From assembly GCA_965222025.1 (NCBI GenBank), contig CBDCTI010000010.1, positions 124,001 through 188,000 on the forward strand: a DNA stretch of 64,000 nt. The letters run 5' to 3'. The stretch is from VXOI01 sp965222025 (GTDB lineage: Bacteria > Chloroflexota > Dehalococcoidia > Lucifugimonadales > UBA3495). Of this stretch, positions 49,064 through 58,173 are shown piece by piece (the stretch's first letter is position 1; the number at the start of each line of letters is the position of its first letter). Both the position numbers and the translations under genes were made by a program. Below the pieces are notes generated by a model that saw nothing but the letters and a program-made list of their open reading frames with translations, searched no databases and had not been told where the DNA came from.

Positions 49064-50235
49064 GGCGACCTCCTCTCTTGCTCTCGGCTATTCCAGCGTT
49101 AGGCGGGTAGGCCCCAATTGTCATCATACCCAATGGGGATGGCAAGTCTACCACAGAGGACTTCTGGATTGGCGCGACGGGTGGGAACCAAGGCCGGGGG
49201 CTTCGGAGCTGGATGTAGGGCTTTCCCGCCCGGTGATTGAAGAATGGGTGATTTGAGATCCGCACCTGCGGCCCGGCCTGTGAGGGGGTAACGGCCGGGT
49301 GCGGGGAAATTCTTGATTTTCCTCTCATTGCCGAGCGCTTCCGACACAGGAGTAGGAGCAGGGCGAGATGGATCAGGCCGTGCCAGGGGTTATTCCACTA
49401 TAGGTTGTGCGGGTAGCGGCCCCGGGCGGACCAGGGGAGAAGGGTGACGATGATGTCCCTAACTTCGGGATACTTGTAGTTGTCAATGCAGCGATGGATG
49501 TGCTAAGGAAAAATCATCCAGGTATTGAGTGCGGAAGCCGGTGTCGGTGGCCGTGCGAACGCAATGGGAGGGGCCTGGCCTGGGCTGCTCTTTGGCAATG
49601 GCCATTTACCAGAGGAGTTAGATCTGGTTTGCGACACCGCCGAGCCGGCAGACGCTGGAATAAGTTGACTGCTGTTACTGACAGGTGCTCTTAGATTGCT
49701 ACAGTTGGCCCTTCGGTTGGTGGTAGCCCACGCCCTAACGGTAAAAATGTTTTGTTTCTGTGGTAAAGGAGGTCTTTGCCAGTGTCTGAGCTGTGATTCG
49801 TTTAATTAGGGGATGGATATGATTGGGGGGTGGTTGATCTGTGTTGGTGTCTTGCTGGGGATGGGCACGGAGTGTTTGAAGGGGTAAGAGGGCTCTGGAT
49901 TCCTGATTTCGCGGGGATAGCCGGTTATGTACAGCGATGACGGCGGGATGTTGTGATTGCGGATGGGGCCGGACGGAGGAGAGCGGGGTCGTCTAATTTC
50001 CGCTTGAGTGCAGCGAAGGGTCGCTTGCCCATGAGTGAGATTCATCGCTTCCCCCCAAATAACAGAGTCTTGCGCGCCCGAGGGAACAGCAATTAATGGG
50101 TCCCTGCGGCTGCGGCAGGGTTCGATTGACGGAAGTTTACGCCGATAGTAGGCTACGAACGGATTGAGCCAACGGGTTCACTCATTTGTGGTGCAATAAA
50201 CGAATATACAGCAAAGCTGCGGAGGGTAAATAGAT
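49064..50235. other. gene-free 1.2-kb region with degenerate repeats
   Basis: No frame has a convincing product or start. The last third (49.88-50.05 kb) shares 'gtgcagcgaagggtcg', 'catgagtgagatt' and 'gctctggattcctgatttcg' with the region at 37.4-37.5 kb. The middle (49.4-49.7 kb) gives short frames on both strands with no similarity I can name; a decayed mobile element is possible. Confidence 0.45.
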
Positions 50236-50979
50236 ATGAGCTACGAAGGGATGATCGCGGAAACCGTTCTTTTTAAGGGGCATGATGGGGATATGATCGA
50301 CGCCTACCTGGCACGTCCGCTGGGCGGGGGTCCGTACGGCAGCGTCGTGCTGATTCACCACATGCCAGGCTGGGATGAAGCTTCAAAAGAAATGGCACGC
50401 AAGCTGGCTTACAACGGGTTCGTAACGATCTCGCCGAATCTGCACTTCCGCGAAGGCCAGGCGACGCCACAGGAAAACAGCACCAGCATCCGCGAGAAGG
50501 GCGGCATGCCCGACGTTCGGACCATGGGGGACGTGGAGGCTTCCATGGCCTACCTCAGGACGCTCCCTTATGCCAACGGCAAGGTAGGTGTGATCGGGTT
50601 CTGCTCCGGCGGGCGTCAGACGTACCTGGCAGCCTGCACACTTAAGGGTGTTGACGCGGCAGTCAACTGCTGGGGAGGCGGTGTTACGCAGGGCAACGAC
50701 CAGCTCACCCCCGCGATGCCCGCTTGGCCCGTGGACTTCACCGAGGGCCTGAACTGCCCCCTGCTGGGGTTGTTCGGCAACGATGACCCGCGCCCGTCTC
50801 CGGCCGACGTGGACGAGACGGAAGAGGCGCTGAAGAAGCACGGGAAAAACTACGAGTTTCACCGCTATGACGGTGCGGGGCACGGATTCTTCGCTGTCGA
50901 CCGGCCCAGCTACAACATCGAGGCGGCTGTGGACGGGTGGCAGAAGGTGCTGGGCTTCTACGGCAAGCACCTGAGCTAG
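50236..50979 (+). CDS. dienelactone hydrolase family protein
   Basis: A 247-residue alpha/beta hydrolase. The catalytic triad is visible: Cys in GFCSGGRQ (nucleophile, G-x-C-x-G-G), Asp in 'LGLFGNDDPRPSPADVDE' and His in 'YDGAGHGFF'. These enzymes open dienelactones in the ortho-cleavage pathway of chlorinated or other aromatics, though many homologues act on other esters. A GGAGGG site lies nine bases before the ATG. First gene of the plus-strand catabolic block. Confidence 0.9.
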   Translation: MSYEGMIAETVLFKGHDGDMIDAYLARPLGGGPYGSVVLIHHMPGWDEASKEMARKLAYNGFVTISPNLHFREGQATPQENSTSIREKGGMPDVRTMGDVEASMAYLRTLPYANGKVGVIGFCSGGRQTYLAACTLKGVDAAVNCWGGGVTQGNDQLTPAMPAWPVDFTEGLNCPLLGLFGNDDPRPSPADVDETEEALKKHGKNYEFHRYDGAGHGFFAVDRPSYNIEAAVDGWQKVLGFYGKHLS

Positions 50980-51055
50980 TATCACTGAAACGACAGGGGT
51001 GCGCCGGGGTGCGCCCCTGAATGACTTCCCCTTTTCGATCGTTGAATACGAACCT

Positions 51056-51087
51056 GCCCCTCTCCCTGAGGTAGAGGGGCTTTTTTG
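51056..51087 (+). terminator. intrinsic terminator before the MFS gene
   Basis: gcccctct (51056-51063) and agaggggc (51073-51080) form an 8-bp stem followed by tttttt. The nominal MFS start TTG 51085 lies inside the T-run. Confidence 0.8.
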
Positions 51088-52380
51088 GGACTCGAATTGC
51101 TGCTAGCTGCTCGTCTACAGCGCCTGCTGCCTTTCTACTACGGCTGGGTGGTGGTCGGAGCCTCCGGGACGGCGGTCTTCGCCCGGATGGCGCCAGCCAT
51201 CACCACCCTTACCGTCTTCATTTACCCGATATCCCAAGAACTTGGCTGGTCCAGGACTGTGATTTCCGGGGCGGTGAGCGCGGGGGCGCTGGCCTCCATC
51301 GTGGTGTCCCCCGCAGTAGGGTGGGCCATCGACCGTTACGGGTCTCGTCCGGTGCTGGTGGTCGGAGTGTTAACCGTAGGGGCGGCCATGATCTCCCTGG
51401 CCTGGGCAAAGCTGCCAGCCACTTTCTACTTGGCCTATGCCGCAGGGCGGGTCGTGTTCCACACCGCTGCACCGATCGGCGCAAGCACCATAGCGGCTCG
51501 CTGGTTCATACGTATGCGGGGCCGGGCCATCGGGGTCATATTCTTCTGCGGGGCCATCGGCGGAGTAGTATTTACGATGACGGCGGCAGTGGTGATAGAC
51601 AACTACGGTGTCGAAGCCGCGTGGATCACCCTAGGCATAATCTGCCTGGGTGTGGCCCTGCTCCCCAACCTTTTTCTGCTGGCAGAACGGCCCGAAGTCC
51701 TGGGGCTTCGTCCTGACGGAGGTAGCGGGACAGCCGCAGGAGCAGGGGGGGCCGAGGATCCGGTGTCCAACGCTACGGACGACGATTCCTGGACCGCACG
51801 GCAGGCCACCCGCACTCTGACCTTCTGGATACTTGTACTGACGGGCTTCGCTACGTTCTTCGTCCATGCCGGAGTCAATGTCCACATAGCCGCATTCCTG
51901 CGGGACAAGGGGCTGACGCTGACCACTGCAGCCTCGGTGGTTACTGCCAGCTGGGTGGTATCCGCGTTCGGCAGTGTTGCGTGGGGGTGGTTGCTGGAGC
52001 GCGCGCCGTCCCGAGTGCTGTACGCGGCCATGCTGGCCATGCTGGCCGCTTCGGTACTTCTGTTGATTTCAGTCAACAATATAGGAGGCGCCCTGCTTGC
52101 TGCAGCGTTCATTGGGTTGGTGGCTGCGGGGGGCAATATCACCCCCGCGGTGATGTACGCTGATTACTATGGTCGCGCGTCTTTGGGTAAAATTCGGGGT
52201 ATGGGCGAGATCGGCGTGTTGGTGGGACAGTCAACCGGTCCATTGCTCGCTGGAGTAGTCTTCGACCTGCGTGGCAGTTATTCGCTCATATTCATTGCTT
52301 TCGCCGCGATCGCGGCAACCGCCAGCCTGATCGTCTTGAACGCCAGGAGACCGGTCCTTGTGGTGCAACCTACAGTTTGA
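51085..52380 (+). CDS. MFS transporter
   Basis: A 431-residue carrier with 12 predicted helices and a long central loop (residues 205-235, with GSGTAAGAGGAEDP). The motif 'GWAIDRYGSRPVLVVGVL' is the MFS A-motif (GxxxDRxGxR) after helix 2. It resembles monocarboxylate/oxalate-formate-type antiporters (MCT/OFA-like). Starts are TTG only (51085, 51100); the first coincides with the T-tract of a terminator, so the true start or the transcript structure is unclear. It sits between dienelactone hydrolase and monooxygenase genes and may import a substrate of that pathway. Confidence 0.85.
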   Translation: MGLELLLAARLQRLLPFYYGWVVVGASGTAVFARMAPAITTLTVFIYPISQELGWSRTVISGAVSAGALASIVVSPAVGWAIDRYGSRPVLVVGVLTVGAAMISLAWAKLPATFYLAYAAGRVVFHTAAPIGASTIAARWFIRMRGRAIGVIFFCGAIGGVVFTMTAAVVIDNYGVEAAWITLGIICLGVALLPNLFLLAERPEVLGLRPDGGSGTAAGAGGAEDPVSNATDDDSWTARQATRTLTFWILVLTGFATFFVHAGVNVHIAAFLRDKGLTLTTAASVVTASWVVSAFGSVAWGWLLERAPSRVLYAAMLAMLAASVLLLISVNNIGGALLAAAFIGLVAAGGNITPAVMYADYYGRASLGKIRGMGEIGVLVGQSTGPLLAGVVFDLRGSYSLIFIAFAAIAATASLIVLNARRPVLVVQPTV

Positions 52381-52423
52381 ATATATCTGAAACAGGAGCC
52401 CAGATACGGCCAGTGAATTGGAT

Positions 52424-53776
52424 ATGACTCAATCGGCCAAACGCGAAATGTTGATGGTCGCCTTTATGCAGGCGTCCAACTGCTCCAATTACACAGGGTC
52501 CTGGAGGCACCCAGAGACGTCACCCGACTTCCTGGACCTGCATTACTACCAGCACATAGCCCAGACGCTGGAGTCGGCCAAGTTCCACATGGCGTTCATA
52601 GACGATCGGCTGGCAATGCCCAGCCGCTACGGCGACTCATTCGCTGAGGCGGTGGAGCATGGGGTGAGAGCGGTGAAGCTGGACCTCGTTCCGGTGATCA
52701 CGGCGATGGGGCTGGCAACGTCGCAGCTGGGCCTAGGCGCCACTTACTCTACGACCTACTACTCTCCCTTCCACGTGGCTCGTCTGTTCGCGTCCCTGGA
52801 CCACTTCACCAAGGGGCGGGCAGCGTGGAACGTGGTGACGTCGCTGAACGATTCGGAGGCGCACAACTTTGGCGTGTCGGAGCACCTGAAGCACGACGAC
52901 AGGTACGACGTGGCCGATGAGTTCATGGAGGCGGCCTGCGCCCTGTGGGACTCGTGGGGTGACGGAGCGGTGATGGCCGACAAGACCCTGGAGCGGTTTG
53001 CCGACGCCACGCTGGTGCGCCGGGCGGACTACGATGGGCGGCACTTCAGCGCACGGGGGCCTCTGACGACGCCGCGCCCGCCGCAGGGGCACCCCGTGAT
53101 CATCCAGGCGGGCCAGAGCGAGCGGGGACGCCGCTTCGCCGCGCGTTGGGGCGAGTTGCTGTTCGTAATTTTTCCGACCGCTGAGGGCTGCAAGGCCTAC
53201 CGCGATGACCTGAGGGCCCGGGCCTCGGCTGCCGGACGGGACCCTGATGCGGTGCGGGTGGCGCCGGCAGTGTACGTCGTGGCCGGCGAGACGGAGGACG
53301 AAGCATCGGAGAAGCTGGCCTTCATCGACGGCTTGGCCCGGCCGGTGGACTCGCTGGCGCTGCTGTCGGAGGTCTTTAACTACGATTTCTCCCAGCACGA
53401 GCCTGCAGAGCCGCTGTCGGATGAGGTGATGGCATCGATGACGGGGCTGCGGGGATTCCTAGACCGTGTGATACAGCTGAGCGGCAAGCCCAATCCATCG
53501 CTGAATGACTTCATTCAGTGGTCGGGCCGCGGAACGCTGCGGGAGTTCCCGGTGTTCACCGGCACGCCGCCGCAGGTGGCAGACCAGATGGAGGCGTGGT
53601 TCGCCTCGGAATCGTGCGATGGCTTCGTGCTGGCCGCCACCCACATGCCCGGGGCCTACGAGGACTTCGCGCGGCTGGTGGTGCCGGAGCTGCAACGCCG
53701 CGGGCTGTTCCGCCGTGATTATGAACCGGGCACGCTCCGTGACAACCTGGGGCTATTGCGGCCGGCGAGGACGTAG
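52424..53776 (+). CDS. NtaA/DmoA-family FMN-dependent monooxygenase
   Basis: A 450-residue luciferase-like monooxygenase. The pattern 'GSWRHPETSPDFLDLHYYQH', 'FHMAFIDDRLAMPSRYG', 'GRAAWNVVTSLNDSEAHNFG' and 'GHPVIIQAGQSERGRRFAAR' is that of the NtaA/SnaA/DszA group, which cleaves C-N or C-S bonds in compounds such as nitrilotriacetate, dibenzothiophene sulfone or dimethylsulfide with FMNH2 from a separate reductase. No reductase is adjacent. ATG 52424 is used; an in-frame TTG lies two codons upstream. It follows the MFS gene by 44 bases. Confidence 0.9.
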   Translation: MTQSAKREMLMVAFMQASNCSNYTGSWRHPETSPDFLDLHYYQHIAQTLESAKFHMAFIDDRLAMPSRYGDSFAEAVEHGVRAVKLDLVPVITAMGLATSQLGLGATYSTTYYSPFHVARLFASLDHFTKGRAAWNVVTSLNDSEAHNFGVSEHLKHDDRYDVADEFMEAACALWDSWGDGAVMADKTLERFADATLVRRADYDGRHFSARGPLTTPRPPQGHPVIIQAGQSERGRRFAARWGELLFVIFPTAEGCKAYRDDLRARASAAGRDPDAVRVAPAVYVVAGETEDEASEKLAFIDGLARPVDSLALLSEVFNYDFSQHEPAEPLSDEVMASMTGLRGFLDRVIQLSGKPNPSLNDFIQWSGRGTLREFPVFTGTPPQVADQMEAWFASESCDGFVLAATHMPGAYEDFARLVVPELQRRGLFRRDYEPGTLRDNLGLLRPART

Positions 53777-53933
53777 GGGCCCACCTTCCGTAGCGGCGGC
53801 TTGTAGTGGCTTTCCACGCTTGAGGCATGAGGATCGATGACATGCTGGCGAGCTAAACCCTTCGTTGGCATCGATTGGCTTTGGGGCTATAATTGCGACA
53901 TCGCGGGAAGAGAAATTAGGAGAGTTGACCGCT

Positions 53934-55103
53934 ATGTCGTTGCCGGAACGGATGAAATTCGGAATTTTTATGGGCCCCTTCCACCGGGTGGGCGAGAACC
54001 CCACGCTGGCGCTGGATCGGGACCTGGAACTGGTGCAGTGGCTGGACTACCTGGGCTTCGACGAGGCCTGGATCGGCGAGCACCACAGCGCGGGCTGGGA
54101 GACCATCTCTTCGCCGGAGATATTCATCGGAGTGGCTGCCGACCGGACCAAGCACATCAAGCTGGGAACAGGGGTCATCAGCATTCCCTACCATCACCCC
54201 TTTAACGTAGCCAATCGCATGGTGCAGTTGGACCACATGACCCACGGACGGGTGATGCTGGGCGTGGGCCCCGGCGCCCTTCCTGGCGACGCCTACATGA
54301 TGGGGATCGACGCGACGGTACAGCGCCAGCGGATGGACGAAGGATTCGGCATGGTGTTGCGTCTGATGACCGAGACCGAACCGATCTCCTACGAAAGCGA
54401 CTGGTTCACCCTCCGCGAGGCGATGCTGCAGCTTCGCCCGTACACCAAGCCCCATATGCCCATCGCCGTGGCCTCGGTGCAGTCACCTTCGGGCGTGGCG
54501 CTGGCCGGCAAGTACGGAGCCTCGGTGCTAACAATCACCGTGCCGCGCGACCCTGGCGCTCCCGACTCCGACCTGCGCACTCTGTGGGACATCGCGGAAA
54601 CATCGGCGGCAGAACACGGCCAGACGATGAACCGCGACGACTGGCGGCTGGTGCTGCCGGTGCACCTTGCAGAAACCAAGAAAGACGCGATGAAGCAGGC
54701 TCGCGTCGGCGCCGGGCGCTACCAGCGAGAGTACTTCGAGCACACCATGGGCCGCGATGCCATCGTCGACGGGCCCCTGGAAGACATCATCGAAGTCATG
54801 GACGAAAGAGGCGCGTGGATCATCGGCACGCCGGACGACTGCATCGAGGGAATCAAGAAGCTGGAAGAACGGAGCGGCGGCTTCGGTGGTTTCATGGTAC
54901 AGGCGATCGACTGGGCGCAGAGAGAGCATGTGATGCACAGCTACGAGCTGATGGCCCGCTACGTCATGCCCGCCTTCCAGGGCACCACGGCCAGCACGGC
55001 CGGATCGAACCATTGGGCCTACGAGCGGCGCGACACCCTGAAGGCTGGCCGAGCGGCGGCCATCGACCGGGCCAAGGCGGATTACGTCGGGCGTACCGGA
55101 TAG
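53934..55103 (+). CDS. luciferase-like flavin-dependent monooxygenase
   Basis: A 389-residue member of the LLM superfamily, closer to the alkanal/limonene-monooxygenase-like type. It starts 'MKFGIFMGPFHRVGENPTLA', then 'GFDEAWIGEHHSAGWETIS', 'LGTGVISIPYHHPFNVANRM' and 'MLGVGPGALPGDAYMMG'. The barrel is complete, and the C-terminus is longer than average. The substrate is unknown. AGGAGAG about nine bases before ATG 53934 decides the start over 53865. It may be transcribed with the preceding NtaA-type gene (157-base gap). Confidence 0.87.
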   Translation: MSLPERMKFGIFMGPFHRVGENPTLALDRDLELVQWLDYLGFDEAWIGEHHSAGWETISSPEIFIGVAADRTKHIKLGTGVISIPYHHPFNVANRMVQLDHMTHGRVMLGVGPGALPGDAYMMGIDATVQRQRMDEGFGMVLRLMTETEPISYESDWFTLREAMLQLRPYTKPHMPIAVASVQSPSGVALAGKYGASVLTITVPRDPGAPDSDLRTLWDIAETSAAEHGQTMNRDDWRLVLPVHLAETKKDAMKQARVGAGRYQREYFEHTMGRDAIVDGPLEDIIEVMDERGAWIIGTPDDCIEGIKKLEERSGGFGGFMVQAIDWAQREHVMHSYELMARYVMPAFQGTTASTAGSNHWAYERRDTLKAGRAAAIDRAKADYVGRTG

Positions 55104-55135
55104 CCGAGACTACCTCGGGCAGGCTGAGAAGTTTA

Positions 55136-55161
55136 TAGGGGCGCACTGCTGTGCGCCCCTA
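55136..55161 (+). terminator. hairpin after the LLM gene
   Basis: taggggcgca and tgcgccccta pair around a 6-base loop to form a 10-bp stem (a gggcgca-type palindrome). There is no T-run after it. It resembles the imperfect hairpin at 50994-51019, so it may be a dispersed repeat as well as a terminator. Confidence 0.45.
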
Positions 55162-55235
55162 CGAAATTGGGATACACCACGAGATCCCTCCATCGTCGGA
55201 TGGTGGACACAACGAGGAATGGGCAGGATTTGAAT

Positions 55236-56216
55236 ATGAAAGCAGTATGGTATGAGCAGAACGGTCCCGCTGAAATCATGCAATACGGAGAGATGCCCGA
55301 CCCGGAGCCGGGGCCAAGCGAAGTGCGCGTTCGGGTTGTATCCTCCGGTGTCAACCCGTCGGACTGGAAGCGCCGGGCCGGGACCTCCGCCCGGATCGGG
55401 TTTCCTCGTGTGATTCCCCACCAAGACGGAGCGGGCGTGATAGATCGCGTTGGACCGGGGGTGCCAGAGTCGAGGGTTGGCGAGCGGGTGTGGCTGTTCG
55501 AGTCGCAGTTCGGGCGTCCGTTCGGCTCTGCGGCAGAGTACACAGTGCAGCCGTCGGGCCACGTGGTTGCGATGCCGGAATCGGCCAGCTTCGAGCAGGG
55601 GGCGTGCCTGGGCGTGCCCGCCATGACAGCGCACCGCTGCCTTTTTGCGGACGGGCCGCTGGACGGGAAGGTGGTGCTGGTGCCTGGCGGCGCGGGGGCC
55701 GTGGGGCACTACGCGGTGCAGGAAGCCAAGCTGGCAGGCGCCACGGTGATCAGCACCGTAAGCTCCGACTACAAGGCCAACATTGCTACGGAAGCCGGGG
55801 CAGACCACATCATAAACTACCGGACCGAGAAGGTCATCGAGCGCGTAATGGACATCACGGGCGGTGAAGGAGTAGACCACATCGTGGAGGTGGACTTTGC
55901 CGCCAATTTCCCGGTTACCAGCGAGGTGCTGAAGTCTTCGGGGGTGGTGGCTATCTACGCCGCAGGGACGGGTCAGCAGCCGGCGGTGCCGCTGCAGTTC
56001 CGGCGCAGCAACACGGTGGTGCGGAACGTGCTGGTCTACGACATGCCGGAACCGGCGAAGGATGCCGCCATCACCGACATCACGGCGTGGCTGGACGCTG
56101 GGGCCCTGACCCACCTGGTGGGCCCCCACTTCCCGCTGGAGCAGGTGGTGCAGGCACACCGGGCAGTGGAGGGCGGGGCCATCGGCAACGTAATCGTGGA
56201 CGTTGGCGCGGCATAG
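55236..56216 (+). CDS. MDR/quinone oxidoreductase-like NADPH reductase
   Basis: A 326-residue medium-chain dehydrogenase/reductase without the structural zinc site, like zeta-crystallin/quinone reductase. The N-terminal GroES-like domain is 'MKAVWYEQNGPAEIMQYGEM' to 'VVSSGVNPSDWKRRAG'. The nucleotide domain has 'VVLVPGGAGAVGHYAVQEAK' (AxxGxxG, fitting NADP) and ends 'HRAVEGGAIGNVIVDV'. It reduces an alkene or quinone with NADPH; the substrate is unknown. ATG 55236, with an AGGA site. Possibly acts on products of the nearby monooxygenases. Confidence 0.88.
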   Translation: MKAVWYEQNGPAEIMQYGEMPDPEPGPSEVRVRVVSSGVNPSDWKRRAGTSARIGFPRVIPHQDGAGVIDRVGPGVPESRVGERVWLFESQFGRPFGSAAEYTVQPSGHVVAMPESASFEQGACLGVPAMTAHRCLFADGPLDGKVVLVPGGAGAVGHYAVQEAKLAGATVISTVSSDYKANIATEAGADHIINYRTEKVIERVMDITGGEGVDHIVEVDFAANFPVTSEVLKSSGVVAIYAAGTGQQPAVPLQFRRSNTVVRNVLVYDMPEPAKDAAITDITAWLDAGALTHLVGPHFPLEQVVQAHRAVEGGAIGNVIVDVGAA

Positions 56217-56406
56217 CTGAGAACGGGAAACCGGATCCCGCTGGATGCCCCGGATCGAGTGCCATCCGGGGCATTGGTTTGAGGTGCACAGCGGCCCATC
56301 GGGCGCATACTGTTCTGCTACCATACAGGGCGGTTTCTCGTCAGTCCAACGCTAAGTTGTACTGCTTGAATGGGCAATCAGACGCGGCTTGAGGAGGCTC
56401 ACGGTA

Positions 56407-57519
56407 ATGGCGAAGAATGGCTTCAAGGTGATGGACTCCGATATGCACATCGTGGAGCCTGCCGACCTCTGGGAGCGGTATATTGATCCGGCGTTTCGGG
56501 ACCGGGCTCCGCAGGGGACCGACCGGCATCCGCGCGACCTGGGCGTTCGGGTGGGGGAGCAGGTCTTTCCATTGCCGAACAGGAGCTACTCCAACGCAAT
56601 TCAGCCGCTTATGACCAGCCAGCGGGACGTGTATGCGGAGTCCGAGCAGCAGGGCTGGGACAGTGCTTCGCAGGTCGCGGCGATGGACAACGAGGGGATC
56701 GACGTCGCTGTACTGTTCCCGAGCCGGGGTCTGTTCACGCTGGGGGACAGCGACCTTGATCCGCCGTTGGCGACTGCCATCTCGCGGGCCTACAACGACT
56801 GGCTGGCCGACTTCTGTAGCGGCGGGCCGGGTCGGCTGTTCGGCGCGGCAATGATCCCGCCTCAGGACATCGAGGGGGCTGTGGCCGAGGCGCGAAGGGC
56901 AGTCAACGAACTGGGCTTCAAGACTGTCTTCGTACGTCCCAACCCGGTGGCGGGGCGCAACTGGCACGATCCTTACTACGACCCTCTGTGGGAGGAGATC
57001 CAGCGGCTGGGTGTGCCTCTCAGTTTCCACGAGGGCGGGCGGGTGAACCTGCCGCAGCCGGGGGACAACTTCGACACCCACATGCTGTATCACACCTGTA
57101 CCCATCCGATGGGGATGATGCTGGCGGTGGTGGACATCGTGGGCGGCGGCGTTCTGGAGCGGTTCCCGGAACTGACGGTGGCGTTTCTGGAGGGCAACTG
57201 CTCCTGGGCACCGTGGCTGTTGTGGCGTTTGGACGAACACTGGGAGATGTCGGCGTCCTACGACCATCCCGACCTGAAAATGGAGCCCAGCGAGTACTTC
57301 CGGCGTCAATGCTACCTGTCGGTAGAGTGCGACGAGGAGCCGGCGGAGATCGTGTCGCGGTTCGGGCTGGAGGACAATGTGGTGTTCTCCACCGACTATC
57401 CCCACGCCGACTCCAAGTACCCGCGGTCGGTGGACCGCTTCATGGAGCTGCCGCTGACTGACGACGCCAAGCGTAAGTTCCTGTGGGACAACTGCGCGCG
57501 GCTGTACGGGTTGGGTTAA
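56407..57519 (+). CDS. amidohydrolase-2 family hydrolase/decarboxylase
   Basis: A 370-residue TIM-barrel protein. 'VMDSDMHIVEPADLWERYID' has D-x-H at strand 1, where most members have DxHxH, then 'GVPLSFHEGGRVNLPQ' and 'VVFSTDYPHADSKYP' (final Asp). These features match the group with gamma-resorcylate decarboxylase-like or ring-cleavage hydrolases in catabolic clusters. The first-strand pattern lacks the second His, as in some decarboxylases. GAGGAGG lies nine bases before ATG 56407. Last gene of the plus-strand catabolic block. Confidence 0.85.
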   Translation: MAKNGFKVMDSDMHIVEPADLWERYIDPAFRDRAPQGTDRHPRDLGVRVGEQVFPLPNRSYSNAIQPLMTSQRDVYAESEQQGWDSASQVAAMDNEGIDVAVLFPSRGLFTLGDSDLDPPLATAISRAYNDWLADFCSGGPGRLFGAAMIPPQDIEGAVAEARRAVNELGFKTVFVRPNPVAGRNWHDPYYDPLWEEIQRLGVPLSFHEGGRVNLPQPGDNFDTHMLYHTCTHPMGMMLAVVDIVGGGVLERFPELTVAFLEGNCSWAPWLLWRLDEHWEMSASYDHPDLKMEPSEYFRRQCYLSVECDEEPAEIVSRFGLEDNVVFSTDYPHADSKYPRSVDRFMELPLTDDAKRKFLWDNCARLYGLG

Positions 57520-57564
57520 ACGCCGAGAGCGCAGGAGACGCCGAGGTTTACGAAGTTTTTGGTG

Positions 57565-58173
57565 TCACTGGATGCAAGCTAAATTCCTTACACCATCTCG
57601 AAAGACTTGGAAACTCTTTGATTTGTTGCTGTTTATGTCCATGTGGGGAGCGATTTCTCGGGCCCATTCGCATTTTGCTTCCCCGGCTACCGGGTAGTCC
57701 GACTGCTTGAGGGGTTTGGAACCGCCGGGATGCACGGCGTCGGCGAGGATTTCCCATGTGCCGCAGATGCTGTCTTGGACGTAGTTGTTTAGCACGGCGT
57801 CTTTTGCGTTGGAATAGGCTGCTTTTACTGCGGCCCTGTCTCCCAGCAGCCATGCTTCGCCTTCCTCAATGGCGATCCTGAACAGAGTTTTGGGACGCGG
57901 ATTGCAGGCGTTCAGGACATTGACCAAACTCTGCTTGAATTTAATGCAATCCTTGTCGTCCGAATCCACTACCACAACAACCGCGGAGAAATCGTCCAGA
58001 CTATTCCCGAATGCCTGCAATGTGCTTGGTAAATCCTTTAAAAGATGGCTGACACCTCTGTAGCGATGGATCCTCCAAGAATGAACCGACCCGTTTTCTC
58101 CGAGAATCTTTTTTAGGATATGTCCCAACGCAATACCCCCGGACTGGTCTTCAACCAACACCCTAAAATTCAT
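57565..58173 (-). CDS. DUF4276 (Toprim-like) protein paired with AAA ATPase
   Basis: A 202-residue protein. The start 'MNFRVLVEDQSGGIALGHIL' has the conserved Glu of Toprim-like folds. It is followed by 'AVVVVVDSDDKDCIKFK' (a DxD cluster on a beta strand) and 'FRIAIEEGEAWLLGDRAAVK', the hallmark of DUF4276. The Glu-DxD layout suggests a metal-dependent nuclease or related activity. The ATG lies inside the 3' end of the ATPase gene (11-base overlap), so the two are translationally coupled. I infer a two-protein defence-type effector; the activity is unproven. Confidence 0.8.
   Translation of the reverse strand: MNFRVLVEDQSGGIALGHILKKILGENGSVHSWRIHRYRGVSHLLKDLPSTLQAFGNSLDDFSAVVVVVDSDDKDCIKFKQSLVNVLNACNPRPKTLFRIAIEEGEAWLLGDRAAVKAAYSNAKDAVLNNYVQDSICGTWEILADAVHPGGSKPLKQSDYPVAGEAKCEWAREIAPHMDINSNKSKSFQVFRDGVRNLACIQ

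Noticed and set aside
49407..49694. A 95-residue frame in the gene-free region
   Set aside because: No start signal, no family resemblance and codon use unlike the neighbours.
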